Shown in pieces: positions 9,527-17,250 of a stretch of DNA of 49,507 nt. A program made the translations under genes and the position numbers. This DNA comes from JBOFFC01 sp051648405. Lineage in GTDB: Bacteria > Planctomycetota > Planctomycetia > Pirellulales > Lacipirellulaceae. The number at the start of each line of letters is the position of its first letter. The stretch's first letter is position 1. The stretch spans positions 1-49,507 of the forward strand of contig JBOFFC010000126.1 of assembly GCA_051648405.1 (NCBI GenBank). Reading direction: 5' to 3'. The notes beneath the pieces were generated by a model. The model saw only the letters and a list, made by a program, of their open reading frames with translations, was not told where the DNA came from and ran no database searches.

Positions 9527-10987
9527 TCAGCGGCCCATCAAAACCGCCGGCAACTGCGCGACGCAGAAGTACGTGAAGGCCAGAAGGCTGACGGTCAGGG
9601 CGACTCCCAGCAGCGGGCTGGGGGTCACCAGCCGAGCCGCCTCGCCGCGGAACATCCGCGGCATCACCCAGTACAGCCCGACGATCATCGCCAGCGCTTG
9701 GAGTGGCGTGAGTAGCAGCCCTTCGAGCACGGCCGCCACACGCACCAGCGCGACCGGCTTGTAGCCGAGCGTGTAGACGATCGTCATGCTCGACAGCAGG
9801 AAGAACGCCAGCCAGGCGCGGCGCCGCGCAAGCGCCGACCACCGCGACAGCCGCCGGGCGAACAGGCCCGGCATCGCCAGTCGCACGGCGTCGTCGAGCA
9901 GGCAAGGCCAGCCGACGACTTGTCCGAACTGCGTCGAGACGAGGGCCGCTGCGCCCCCCACGAGGAACATCGTGGCGCCAAACTGCCCCCAGTCGCGGCG
10001 GAACAGCTCGGCGAGGGTCAGCGCCACCTGCTCTCCCTTGGGGACCGTCTGCTCCAGGCCGAGGACCCCCGCGCCGGCGAGCAAGTAAGCGCTCGTCACG
10101 AGCGTGCCGATCACGACGGCGAGCGTGGCGTCGGCGTACGCGACACGGCGCCAGCCGACGAGTCGCTTCGCGTCGGCGGCGCCGATCGCTCGCAGCGACG
10201 CGAGGTCGGCCGGCTGCCCAAGGCCGCCGCGGGCCGTCATGCCGTACTTTGCGCCCATCACCCAGTAGGTGTACCAGACCTGACTGGCGAACCCGCCGGC
10301 GCCCCACCCCAGGAGGGGCAGCACCTCGGCCCACGGGTTAGCCGACACCCCTTGGGCGAGGGCCCACTCCGGAACCGTTGGGACGCGCGGAGTGACGAAG
10401 CCAGCGACGAGCTCTTCGACACCGGGCAGCACGCGCGACGCGACGACGAGCACGCCGATCGTGGTCGTCAGCACCAGCGCCGACATCACGACCTTCAGCA
10501 GCGCGAACTCGCCGACCCAGGCGATCGCCACGGCGAGCAGCGTCACGAGCCAGCCGGCGGCGAAGGGAGGCAGCGGGGTAAGCTCGGCCAGGAACACCCC
10601 CGCCGACGAGGCCACGGCCCCGATCGCCAGCACCGACGCCGTCAGTTGCGCCACGAGCACCAGCCACACGGCCCAGCGGCGCGGCCCCGGCAACCGCGCG
10701 AAGAGGTCCATCATCCCCTCGCCGGTGGTGACGGTGTATGCCGCCCCCGCGAGCCCGATGACGTACTTCAGCACGATCCCGGCGACGACCGCCCACAGGA
10801 CCCCCGAGCCGAGCACCGCGCCGGTCCGCGTGGCGAGGATCACCTCCCCCGACCCGATGTACTCGGCACACCAGACGAGCGACGGCCCGACGGCCAGCGC
10901 GATCGCCCAGCCCCGCGGCGGGAGGCCGACGGGGGCTTCGTTGGGGCTGGCTGGCGCAGGGGTAGTTGGCGGATCGGGAGCGGGCAC
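9527..10987 (-). CDS. Nramp-related divalent metal/cation transporter-like membrane protein
   Basis: A 486-residue integral membrane protein with about eleven hydrophobic segments in the LeuT-like arrangement of the Nramp family. Segment 1 (SLVWCAEYIGSGEVILATRT, from about residue 34) occupies the place of the Nramp TM1 metal site but lacks the canonical D-P-G-N motif. Segment 6 (GWGAGGFASQVWYTYW) lacks the M-P-H motif. The long loop, the helices with GEGMMDLFARLPGP and the C-terminal LYWVMPRMFRG are typical of a planctomycete subgroup usually named Nramp family. The substrate is therefore uncertain; Mn/Fe import is not supported by the motifs. The start is a GTG at 10987 with no strong ribosome site. 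It is followed on the minus strand by nothing coupled. It converges with the small hydrophobic gene. Confidence 0.7.
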   Translation of the reverse strand: MPAPDPPTTPAPASPNEAPVGLPPRGWAIALAVGPSLVWCAEYIGSGEVILATRTGAVLGSGVLWAVVAGIVLKYVIGLAGAAYTVTTGEGMMDLFARLPGPRRWAVWLVLVAQLTASVLAIGAVASSAGVFLAELTPLPPFAAGWLVTLLAVAIAWVGEFALLKVVMSALVLTTTIGVLVVASRVLPGVEELVAGFVTPRVPTVPEWALAQGVSANPWAEVLPLLGWGAGGFASQVWYTYWVMGAKYGMTARGGLGQPADLASLRAIGAADAKRLVGWRRVAYADATLAVVIGTLVTSAYLLAGAGVLGLEQTVPKGEQVALTLAELFRRDWGQFGATMFLVGGAAALVSTQFGQVVGWPCLLDDAVRLAMPGLFARRLSRWSALARRRAWLAFFLLSSMTIVYTLGYKPVALVRVAAVLEGLLLTPLQALAMIVGLYWVMPRMFRGEAARLVTPSPLLGVALTVSLLAFTYFCVAQLPAVLMGR

Positions 10988-11076
10988 GGCGGGGCGTCTC
11001 TGTGCGGCCGAAGAAGAAGAGAATCGTGTCTCGCGGCCGCGGATAGGCTAACCGGGCACTCGTCGCGGTGCGAGCG

Positions 11077-11509
11077 TCACTCCGATCGCCGCAACAGGGC
11101 GAGGCCAACTAGGCCCAACCCAACCTCCGCGATCGCTCCGGCGACGAACAATCCGTGGGGCGCTCCATCGACCGCAATGCTCACGACGCGCCCCGCCGCC
11201 AACCCGAGCATGAAGACGACCTTCGACGTGACCGCCGTCCGCCAAAGCGACGGCCGCAACGCGCCAGCGACCCAAAGCGCTGCGGTCGTCAGGTAGAGCC
11301 CCGCCATCGCCCGGAATAAACGCGGACCCATTCGGGACCGGCACGGCGATGCCGAACAGGTACGGCACGTTCGCCGCTGGCGAGAGCCCGTAGGCGAGCG
11401 CGACGACGGCGATCACAGCCGCCGAAGCGAGCAGGTACAGCTGTTTGGGGGCCACGGAGCGGTCTTGGGGTTTGCCAGGCTTCTCGCCTGCGAAGCGGGA
11501 CATTCGCAT
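11077..11509 (-). pseudogene. DUF4345-like small membrane protein split by a frameshift
   Basis: Two overlapping minus-strand frames join into one DUF4345-like four-helix membrane protein. The first frame, from an ATG at 11509 or 11503, encodes a hydrophobic helix and ANVPYLFGIAVPVPNG. The second continues with PRLFRAMAGLYLTTAALWVA and two more helices, ending at 11077. DUF4345 proteins normally run straight from the first helix through an L-R-A-M-x-G-L-Y motif, as would happen here if one base of the C-run at 11327-11329 (GGG on the minus strand) were removed. The second frame also has its own ATG at 11331, giving 84 residues. It may be a real inactivation, a +1 frameshift or a sequencing error. 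It is divergent from the PEP-CTERM gene at 11601. Confidence 0.6.
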
Positions 11510-11600
11510 GGGAACTCTTGTAACATCGGGGAGGCCGACGCCGTTGCGAAAGGGGGACCACGCCCCTGTCCGGCACCCGAACCGAGGTCCCCAGCGTCGC

Positions 11601-13283
11601 ATGCGCCCCCCTCGCTACGCCCTGCTGTTCGGTTTGATCGCCATCGCCGGCGGGAGAGCCGCCGCCCAGGGCCCCGCGCAGACGCTCTCCTACACGGCGA
11701 CCAACGACGAGTTCCTGAACCCCGAGCGCGGGTTCATGAAGTTCACGGTTCTCACCGACCCGTGGAGCTACTCGCAGGTCCGTTCCCAGGGGTCGTCGAT
11801 CGTCTACGGCGGGGTGGTCGCCAGCGCCTTCCGCAACCAGCCTCTGAGCTCCCCGTTCTTGCAGCAGATCCAGAACGGTTTCAACGCCGCGCGGCAGAAC
11901 GGCATCAAGGTCAAGTTCCGCCTGGCGTACAACAACGACGGGGGCGCCGACGCACCCAAATCGGTGATCCTCGGCCACATCCAGCAACTCGCCCCGCTCT
12001 GGCAGGCGAACAAGGACGTGCTGTTCCACATGGACGCCGGCTTCATCGGCGGCTGGGGCGAGTGGCACAGCTCGACCAACGGCAACGACACGGCCGCCAA
12101 CCGCGCGGAGATCCTCGGCGCGATCCTCGACGCGCTCCCCGTCGATCGGACCGTCGGCATCCGCACGCCGCACTTCAAGCGGCAGATCTTCAACGGCTCG
12201 GTGTCGAGTGACGCCAACGTCGTCAACGAAGCCAACTCGTTCGACGGCAGCGACCTGTCGCGGGTCGGCCACCTGAACGACTGCTTCTTGTCGTCCCCCA
12301 ACGACTTGGGGACCTACGTAACCCCCGGCTGGACGCTCGCTCGCGAGCTCGCCTACATCGGCGGCGAGAGCCGCTACCTGCCGCACGGCGGCGAGACGTG
12401 CGCGCGGCACCCGCGCAACGACAGCGCGAACGCGATCGCCGAGATGACGACGCTGCACAGCGACTACCTGAACATCGACTACCACCCGGACGTCATCAAC
12501 AACTGGTCGGCGACCGGCGCGCTCCCCGAGATCCGCCGCCGCCTCGGGTACCGCTTCGAGCTCGACCAGGCGACCCTCCCCGCGGCGGTCCGCCCCGGGG
12601 GGCTGATGCCGCTGGGCTTCACGATCGACAACGTCGGCTTCGGCGAGCTCTTCAATCCCCGCGACGTCGAGGTCGTGCTCCGCAACAACGTCACGGGGCA
12701 GACCTTCAACGCGCCGCTGGCGGTCGATCCGAGGCGCTGGACCGGGGGGGAGACGAACACGATCGAAACGCTGCTGAGCCTCCCCAGCGGGCTCCCCGAG
12801 GGGACCTACACCGTCGGACTCTGGATGCCCGACCACGAGGCGTCGCTCCGCAACGACGTGCGTTACGCGATCCGCTTCGCGAACGCCGGGGTCTGGGACG
12901 CCGCCACGGGGGTCAATCGCCTGACCACGTCGCTGGTGGTTTCGGCGGCGACATCGGGGCCGCTGGTGGCCGGCGCCGCGTTCGGCGAGGTGACCAATCT
13001 CGCGTCCCTGCTGCTGGCGGGGGACTACAACCGCGACGGCGCGGTGAACGCCGCCGACTACGTCGTGTGGCGCGACACGCTCGGGCAATCGGTCGCCCCG
13101 TTCGCCGGCGCCGATGGGGACGGGGACGGCCAGGTCGGCGCGGGGGACTACGCCGCGTGGCAGGGGAACTACGGCGCGGCGCTGCCGACTGCGCCGGCGA
13201 CCGCGGTCCCCGAGCCGGGCTCGGCGCTGCTCGGCGCGATCGCCGGTGCGACGCTCGCGCGCGTCACGGGGCGTCGTCGGTAG
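11601..13283 (+). CDS. DUF4874/DUF4832-type secreted protein with dockerin-like module and PEP-CTERM
   Basis: A 560-residue exported protein. The ATG at 11601 is chosen because it gives a signal peptide (YALLFGLIAIAGGRAAAQG); upstream in-frame codons do not look like protein. The N-terminal motif NPERGFMKF (about residues 38-46) and the following barrel-like region fit DUF4874, and the second half (LNIDYHPDVINNWSATGALP and the beta-rich C-terminal part) fits DUF4832, which together often form glycoside-hydrolase-like proteins. Residues about 473-530 hold two EF-hand-like loops (GDYNRDGAVNAADYVVWRD and DGDGDGQVGAGDYAAWQ) like dockerin type I. The end is PEP-CTERM: VPEPGSALLGAIAGATLAR followed by GRRR, predicted to be processed by an exosortase. 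Catalytic activity is not proven. Confidence 0.85.
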   Translation: MRPPRYALLFGLIAIAGGRAAAQGPAQTLSYTATNDEFLNPERGFMKFTVLTDPWSYSQVRSQGSSIVYGGVVASAFRNQPLSSPFLQQIQNGFNAARQNGIKVKFRLAYNNDGGADAPKSVILGHIQQLAPLWQANKDVLFHMDAGFIGGWGEWHSSTNGNDTAANRAEILGAILDALPVDRTVGIRTPHFKRQIFNGSVSSDANVVNEANSFDGSDLSRVGHLNDCFLSSPNDLGTYVTPGWTLARELAYIGGESRYLPHGGETCARHPRNDSANAIAEMTTLHSDYLNIDYHPDVINNWSATGALPEIRRRLGYRFELDQATLPAAVRPGGLMPLGFTIDNVGFGELFNPRDVEVVLRNNVTGQTFNAPLAVDPRRWTGGETNTIETLLSLPSGLPEGTYTVGLWMPDHEASLRNDVRYAIRFANAGVWDAATGVNRLTTSLVVSAATSGPLVAGAAFGEVTNLASLLLAGDYNRDGAVNAADYVVWRDTLGQSVAPFAGADGDGDGQVGAGDYAAWQGNYGAALPTAPATAVPEPGSALLGAIAGATLARVTGRRR

Positions 13284-13397
13284 CTCGCCCCCGGGGGGAT
13301 CGATCGAGGCGGGACCCCGCATTTGCCCCTCGGGCGACTCTCGATCACACTGGAGGGCCCTCCCCAGGTCATCCCTCCTCCCGCCCCCCGCGCGTTG

Positions 13398-14372
13398 ATG
13401 AACCAGCACCAGCGTATCCTCGTCACCGGCGGCGCCGGGTTCCTCGGCTCGCACCTCTGCGAGCGGCTCATCGAGGACGGGCACGACGTGATCTGCGTCG
13501 ATAACTTCTTCACGTCGCAGAAGACCAACGTCTCGCACCTGTTGGGGCGGCCGAACTTCGAGCTGATCCGCCACGACATCACGCACCCGATCTGGCTCGA
13601 GGTCGATCAGGTCTACAACCTCGCCTGCCCCGCGGCCCCCGGCCACTACCAGTACAACCCCATCAAGACGATGAAGACCTCCGTCATGGGGGCGATCAAC
13701 CTGCTGGGGATGGCCAAGCGCTGCAACGCGAAGATCCTGCAAGCCTCGACCAGCGAGGTCTACGGCGACCCCGAGATCCACCCGCAGCCCGAGTCGTACC
13801 GCGGCAGCGTCAACCCGATCGGCCTCCGCGCCTGCTACGACGAGGGGAAGCGGGCCGCCGAGACGCTGTTCATGGACTACCACCGCCACAACAAGGTGAA
13901 CGTCCGCATCGTGCGGATCTTCAACACCTACGGCCCGCGGATGCACCCGTTCGACGGGCGCGTTGTCTCGAACTTCATCCGCCAGGCGCTGTTCGGCGAG
14001 GACATCACCGTCTTCGGCGAGGGGGATCAGACGCGCAGCTTCTGCTACCGCGACGACCTCATCGAAGGGATGATCCGGATGATGAACGCCCCCGACGACT
14101 TCGTCGGCCCGGTGAACATCGGCAACCCGGGGGAGTTCACGATCCTCGAGCTTGCGAGGCACGTCATCGAAATGACCGGCTCGAATTCGAAGATCGTTTT
14201 CCGCCCGCTGCCGGCCGACGACCCCACGCAGCGTCAGCCCGACATCACGCTCGCCAAGGCCCGCCTCGGCTGGGAACCAAAAGTCCCGCTGGCCGAGGGG
14301 CTCGCGCGGACGATCGCCTGGTTCAAGACGATCGACCTGGCCGACTACCGCGCGCCGACGCCGAATTACTGA
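13398..14372 (+). CDS. UDP-glucuronate decarboxylase (UDP-xylose synthase), extended SDR
   Basis: A 324-residue NAD-dependent enzyme predicted to convert UDP-glucuronate to UDP-xylose for surface polysaccharide. It shows the Rossmann motif VTGGAGFLGSHLCERL (Gly11, Gly14, Gly17), VDNFFTSQKTNV typical of UXS, the DITHPIWLEVDQVYNLACPA segment that separates UXS from dTDP-glucose dehydratases, ASTSEVYGDP, and the catalytic pair Tyr147/Lys151 in CYDEGK. RIFNTYGPRM and RSFCYRDDLIEGM follow. The ATG at 13398 is chosen because residues before it do not match the family; a longer in-frame extension to 13323 is possible but unlikely. The length matches cytoplasmic UXS. No sugar-transfer genes are next to it. 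Confidence 0.95.
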   Translation: MNQHQRILVTGGAGFLGSHLCERLIEDGHDVICVDNFFTSQKTNVSHLLGRPNFELIRHDITHPIWLEVDQVYNLACPAAPGHYQYNPIKTMKTSVMGAINLLGMAKRCNAKILQASTSEVYGDPEIHPQPESYRGSVNPIGLRACYDEGKRAAETLFMDYHRHNKVNVRIVRIFNTYGPRMHPFDGRVVSNFIRQALFGEDITVFGEGDQTRSFCYRDDLIEGMIRMMNAPDDFVGPVNIGNPGEFTILELARHVIEMTGSNSKIVFRPLPADDPTQRQPDITLAKARLGWEPKVPLAEGLARTIAWFKTIDLADYRAPTPNY

Positions 14373-14440
14373 CGTGAGATGGTAGAGGCTAGATGATAGA
14401 GGTTAGTGGTAAGGGAACGGTTGCTCTACGCCCATTCCCT

Positions 14441-14593
14441 GAGCCGCGCCCAAAGGAAGCGGAGTGCGCCGCAGAAGCACCAATGACCAAGCACCAATGA
14501 CCAAAGGGCGTTGCCACGCCAGCGTTTCCTTTGGTCATTGGTGCTTGGTCATTGGTCATTGCGTGGTCGCTCCGCTTCCTTCGGGCGCGGCTC
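14441..14593. repeat. 153-bp nested palindromic element (copy 1)
   Basis: Two nested inverted repeats give a near-perfect palindrome. The outer 24-base arms are 14441-14464 and 14570-14593 (one mismatch, core GCGGAG/CTCCGC). The inner 29-base arms are 14478-14506 and 14528-14556, built from the unit GGTCATTGGTGCTTGGTCAT. Outer and inner arms are separated by 13 bases on each side and the loop is about 20 bases. It codes for nothing. A shorter copy with the same outer and inner sequences is at 48890-49003, so this is a dispersed MITE- or REP-like family. Confidence 0.85.
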
Positions 14594-14614
14594 CAGGTGG
14601 ATCACGCGCGCCGG

Positions 14615-14703
14615 CGCGCCGGCGGCGCCAGCCATCGGAGTCGTCGCGGAGCAGTTGACTCCGCATCAGCGCGATCTCTCCGGCGACTGGCGCCGCCGGC
14701 TCG
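14615..14703. repeat. Second palindrome downstream of UXS gene
   Basis: Arms of 17 bases at 14615-14631 and 14687-14703 match at 16 positions (core CCGGCGGCGCCAG / CTGGCGCCGCCGG). Inside is a smaller hairpin GCGGAG-CAGTTGA-CTCCGC. It lies in the 468-bp non-coding stretch between UXS (ends 14372) and the STN-like gene (14841). The rest of that stretch, 14373-14440 and 14704-14770, shows only a short imperfect direct repeat TAGAGGCTAGA/TAGAGGTTAG near 14384-14406. Confidence 0.6.
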
Positions 14704-14770
14704 CCTAAAGGTCTGCGCGAAAACTCCTCCGGCAATAACCCCCGAGCAGGCGTGGGAATAGAACGCGTGG

Positions 14771-14816
14771 CGGCGCCGATCGGCGCCGTGGTTTGACGCC
14801 GCCGGAACACGGCGTC
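14771..14816. repeat. Perfect 18-bp palindrome and adjacent hairpin upstream of STN-like gene
   Basis: CGGCGCCGATCGGCGCCG at 14771-14788 is a perfect palindrome. GACGCCG (14795-14801) pairs with CGGCGTC (14810-14816) over an eight-base loop. Both lie 25-70 bases before the ATG at 14841 and could be an operator, a leader hairpin or a terminator remnant of the upstream region. No promoter elements are evident. Confidence 0.35.
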
Positions 14817-14840
14817 CCCCGCACTTCTCGGGAGGCCCTC

Positions 14841-16538
14841 ATGGTCGCTCTGCGCTCGACGCTGCCGCTCGTCCTGGTGTGCCTCGCCCCGCTCGTCTTC
14901 GCCGACGACAAACCTTCCGAGGCGCCGCCGATTCCCGTCATCGCCGACGAGCCGAAGTCCGTGGACGCGGCGCGGTTTGTCCCCACCGAGCTCGCCCCGC
15001 GCGCGACGGTCCGCTTCGACGAGGCGCCGCTCGAGGACGTCGTCGCGTGGCTGACCAAGGAACGAGGGCTCACGGTGCTGGTGGACGCCGCGGCCCTCGA
15101 CGAGCTGGGGATCGGCCTCGACGAGCCGGTCACGGACCACCTCGACGACCAGCCCGTCTACCTGCTGCTCGACCGCTTGAAGAGTCTCGAACTTGCGTGG
15201 CGCGTCGAGGACGGGATCGTCCACGTCACCTCCGACGAAAGCGCCGAGCAAACGATGTCTACCCGGCCGCACAACGTCGCCGACCTTCTCGACCAGGGGC
15301 TGTCGGCGGACGAAGTGATCGACGCGATCATCTCGACGATCGGCCCCGACGGGTGGGCCCAGAACGGCGGCGGCCAGGCGGAGCTGACGTCGATCGGCGA
15401 CGTGCTGTTCGTCCTCCAGAACGACGGCGAGCAGCGTCACGTCGAGGCGTTCCTAGCCGGCCTACGCAAACACGGTCGGCAGACGTTCGTCAACGAACCG
15501 GCCGAGCACGTCGCGCTGCGCGAAAAGCTCTCGGCGAAGGTGAGCGTCCAGTTCGACGACACCAGGCTGTCCGAAGCGGTCGAACGGCTCGCGAAGGACA
15601 CGGGCGTCGACATCCGACTCGACGCGGGCGTTCGTCCCCGCGAGTCGGTCACGCTCGCGCTGGTGGACCGCAAACTCGAGACGGTCCTGCACGCCCTCAC
15701 GCTCCAAGAAGAACTGGCTTGGCGGATCGACGACGGGGTCCTTTGGATCTCGTCGGCGGACGATGCGCCGCTCAAGGTCGCGTTCTACGACGTCCGCGAC
15801 TTGGTTCAGGACAAGGACGAGTTCGACTCGCTTGTCGATGCGATCGTCAGCCAGGTCGCCGTCGACTCGTGGGCCGAGAACGGTGGGGGCGAGGCCGAAG
15901 TGCGGCCGATCGGGCCGGGGACGCTCGCCATCTCGCAGACCGAGCCGATGCACGCCAAAGTCCTGGCCCTGCTCGAGCAGTACCGCGCGGCGCTGCGCGT
16001 CTCGAAGCCGCGTGACGTCCCCGACGCCGACGCCGAGGTCCTCACCGTCCACTACCGGCTCGACGCCGAGGTCGCGCGCGAGATGCAGAACGCCCTGCCG
16101 ACCCTCGTGCGGGCCGAGACGTGGAAGTCGGACAAGCGGCCCGACGCCGTGGGGGAGATCGCGCTGTTCGCCTCGTCCCCGCGGAAGTCCGCGCCGCTGC
16201 TAAGGGACTCGGGCGTTTTCGCGGTCACGCCGCAGGCCGTCTTGCGCGTTGTGCAGACGAGAGGAACGCACTACGAGGTCGCCAAGCTGCTACGGAGTAT
16301 GACGGCGGGCGACCCGTGGCCCCGCGAACAGGTCGAGGCGTCGTTCGGCGGCGGCGGTGGGATCGGGGGTATGGGGGGTGGGATGGGGGGTGGTAGCTTC
16401 GGCGAGCCGTCCGACGCGTTCGATGACTCCAACGCGGCACAGCAACAACAGCGCGCACGGAGTCGCCCGACGGCAGGCGTGCGAGGTGGACGTGGCTTCG
16501 GCAACAACTACATCAACCAAAACCGAAAGGCGAAGTAG
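14841..16538 (+). CDS. Exported protein with duplicated STN/secretin-N-like modules
   Basis: A 565-residue protein with a signal peptide (MVALRSTLPLVLVCLAPLVFA; GGGAGG at 14830-14835 sets the start). Residues about 45-210 and 224-386 are two copies of one module: an STN-like beta-alpha-beta start (VRFDEAPLEDVVAWLTKERG; VQFDDTRLSEAVERLAKDTG), a LAWRVEDGIVHV / LAWRIDDGVLWI strand, and a following secretin N-like unit with GWAQNGGGQAE (171-181) and SWAENGGGEAE (343-353). A third, more diverged unit follows to about 490. A Gly-rich stretch (GGGGIGGMGGGMGGGS) and a basic tail close the protein. STN/N domains form the periplasmic part of secretins, but no secretin channel domain is present, so a periplasmic adaptor or assembly role is inferred only. 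Confidence 0.8.
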   Translation: MVALRSTLPLVLVCLAPLVFADDKPSEAPPIPVIADEPKSVDAARFVPTELAPRATVRFDEAPLEDVVAWLTKERGLTVLVDAAALDELGIGLDEPVTDHLDDQPVYLLLDRLKSLELAWRVEDGIVHVTSDESAEQTMSTRPHNVADLLDQGLSADEVIDAIISTIGPDGWAQNGGGQAELTSIGDVLFVLQNDGEQRHVEAFLAGLRKHGRQTFVNEPAEHVALREKLSAKVSVQFDDTRLSEAVERLAKDTGVDIRLDAGVRPRESVTLALVDRKLETVLHALTLQEELAWRIDDGVLWISSADDAPLKVAFYDVRDLVQDKDEFDSLVDAIVSQVAVDSWAENGGGEAEVRPIGPGTLAISQTEPMHAKVLALLEQYRAALRVSKPRDVPDADAEVLTVHYRLDAEVAREMQNALPTLVRAETWKSDKRPDAVGEIALFASSPRKSAPLLRDSGVFAVTPQAVLRVVQTRGTHYEVAKLLRSMTAGDPWPREQVEASFGGGGGIGGMGGGMGGGSFGEPSDAFDDSNAAQQQQRARSRPTAGVRGGRGFGNNYINQNRKAK

Positions 16539-16570
16539 CGTTGGTCCCGCGCGCGGCTCGGACGGGCAAC

Positions 16571-16597
16571 CTCACGCAAGGTCGCGAAGGACGTGCG
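16571..16597. repeat. Degenerate dispersed 27-mer (copy 1)
   Basis: This 27-base stretch starting CTCACGCAAGG matches the stretch at 48841-48867 (starting CTCACGCAAAG) at 22 of 27 positions. Both lie directly after genes in non-coding DNA, which suggests a shared intergenic repeat family. Confidence 0.45.
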
Positions 16598-16636
16598 GGG
16601 AACGAAAGATGACAACCGATGAAGTGACGCGCCGTC

Positions 16637-16710
16637 ATTCGCGCTTGTTCGCGTCCATTCGCGTTTCCTACTCGTCCGTCATCCGCGTTCATCTGCGTTC
16701 ATCTGCGGTT
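16637..16710. repeat. Two blocks of tandem 10-bp repeats
   Basis: Block 1 (16637-16666) is ATTCGCGCTT, GTTCGCGTCC, ATTCGCGTTT. Block 2 (16681-16710) is ATCCGCGTTC, ATCTGCGTTC, ATCTGCGGTT. The shared pattern is close to AT-Y-Y-GCGTTC at a strict 10-base period. Block 2 overlaps the last codons and stop of the VanZ-like gene on the minus strand, coding the terminal PQMNADERG. Confidence 0.75.
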
Positions 16711-17125
16711 CCGCTTTCCCGTCGCTGCGGCGCCAGCGCTGGACGAGGCGGTCGAGCACCAGCGCCGTCGCCACCCCCATCGCGTCGGCCATCCAGTCGC
16801 GGTGGTCGGCCACGCGGTTGACGAGCGGCTGCGTCAGCTCGTCGAAGGCGGCCCACGCCGCGAGGAACACGCAGAGCGCGACGGTCGTCCACCGCGACAC
16901 GGCGCTGCCGGCGGCGCGGCGCCAGTTGACGAACAGCGTCGCCAGCGTGAAGTACGCCACGAAATGGACCACCTTGTCGGTGTTCCACCCGGAGACCTGC
17001 GGCAACTGGATCGTTGGGGCGTGCGTCGCCGCGAACAGCGCGAGGAACCCGGCGACCAGCGTCCAGCGCCAATAGGGCTCGCTCGGCAGGAGCTGGCGGC
17101 GCTTAGCGGGTGGGGCTTCGGTCAT
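16679..17125 (-). CDS. VanZ-like small membrane protein
   Basis: A 148-residue protein with about four transmembrane helices (about residues 18-36, 48-66, 80-95, 110-128). The VanZ family pattern is visible: the helix start NTDKVVHFVAYFTLATLFV with conserved Asp and His, and AFDELTQPLVNRVADHRDWM with the acidic/aromatic motif before the last helix (DAMGVATALVLDRLV). VanZ is known for low-level teicoplanin resistance in enterococci, but most homologues are of unknown role and no van genes are nearby. The C-terminal nine residues come from a tandem-repeat array, so the native end of the protein was probably replaced. It is divergent from tadA. Confidence 0.85.
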   Translation of the reverse strand: MTEAPPAKRRQLLPSEPYWRWTLVAGFLALFAATHAPTIQLPQVSGWNTDKVVHFVAYFTLATLFVNWRRAAGSAVSRWTTVALCVFLAAWAAFDELTQPLVNRVADHRDWMADAMGVATALVLDRLVQRWRRSDGKAEPQMNADERG

Positions 17126-17170
17126 CGGGTCAGCGGCGAGGTGGTCGGTCGCGGTCGGGACGTTGTAGCG

Positions 17171-17176
17171 TACAAT
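17171..17176 (+). promoter_or_regulatory. Possible -10 element of tadA
   Basis: TACAAT matches five of six -10 positions and sits in GTACAATCG, a nine-base string repeated exactly in front of the VapB-like gene at 28015-28023. No convincing -35 is seen at 16-18 bases upstream. It would give a leader of about 68 bases. Confidence 0.3.
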
Positions 17177-17250
17177 CGGCCCAGCGTCGTCGGGCGGAGC
17201 CCAACGAACCGCTAGCCAGAAAACGACCTCTTCGCCGCTACAACCGCTGT

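Noticed and set aside
11289..14162. 957-residue minus-strand open frame opposite the DUF4832 and UXS genes
   Set aside because: Same codon-shadow effect. Its content is an Arg/Asp/Val-rich reverse reading of two recognised proteins.
14508..14527. Possible CRISPR-like repeat from the GGTCATTGG units
   Set aside because: There are only two units per arm in inverted, not direct, order. There are no spacers and no cas genes.
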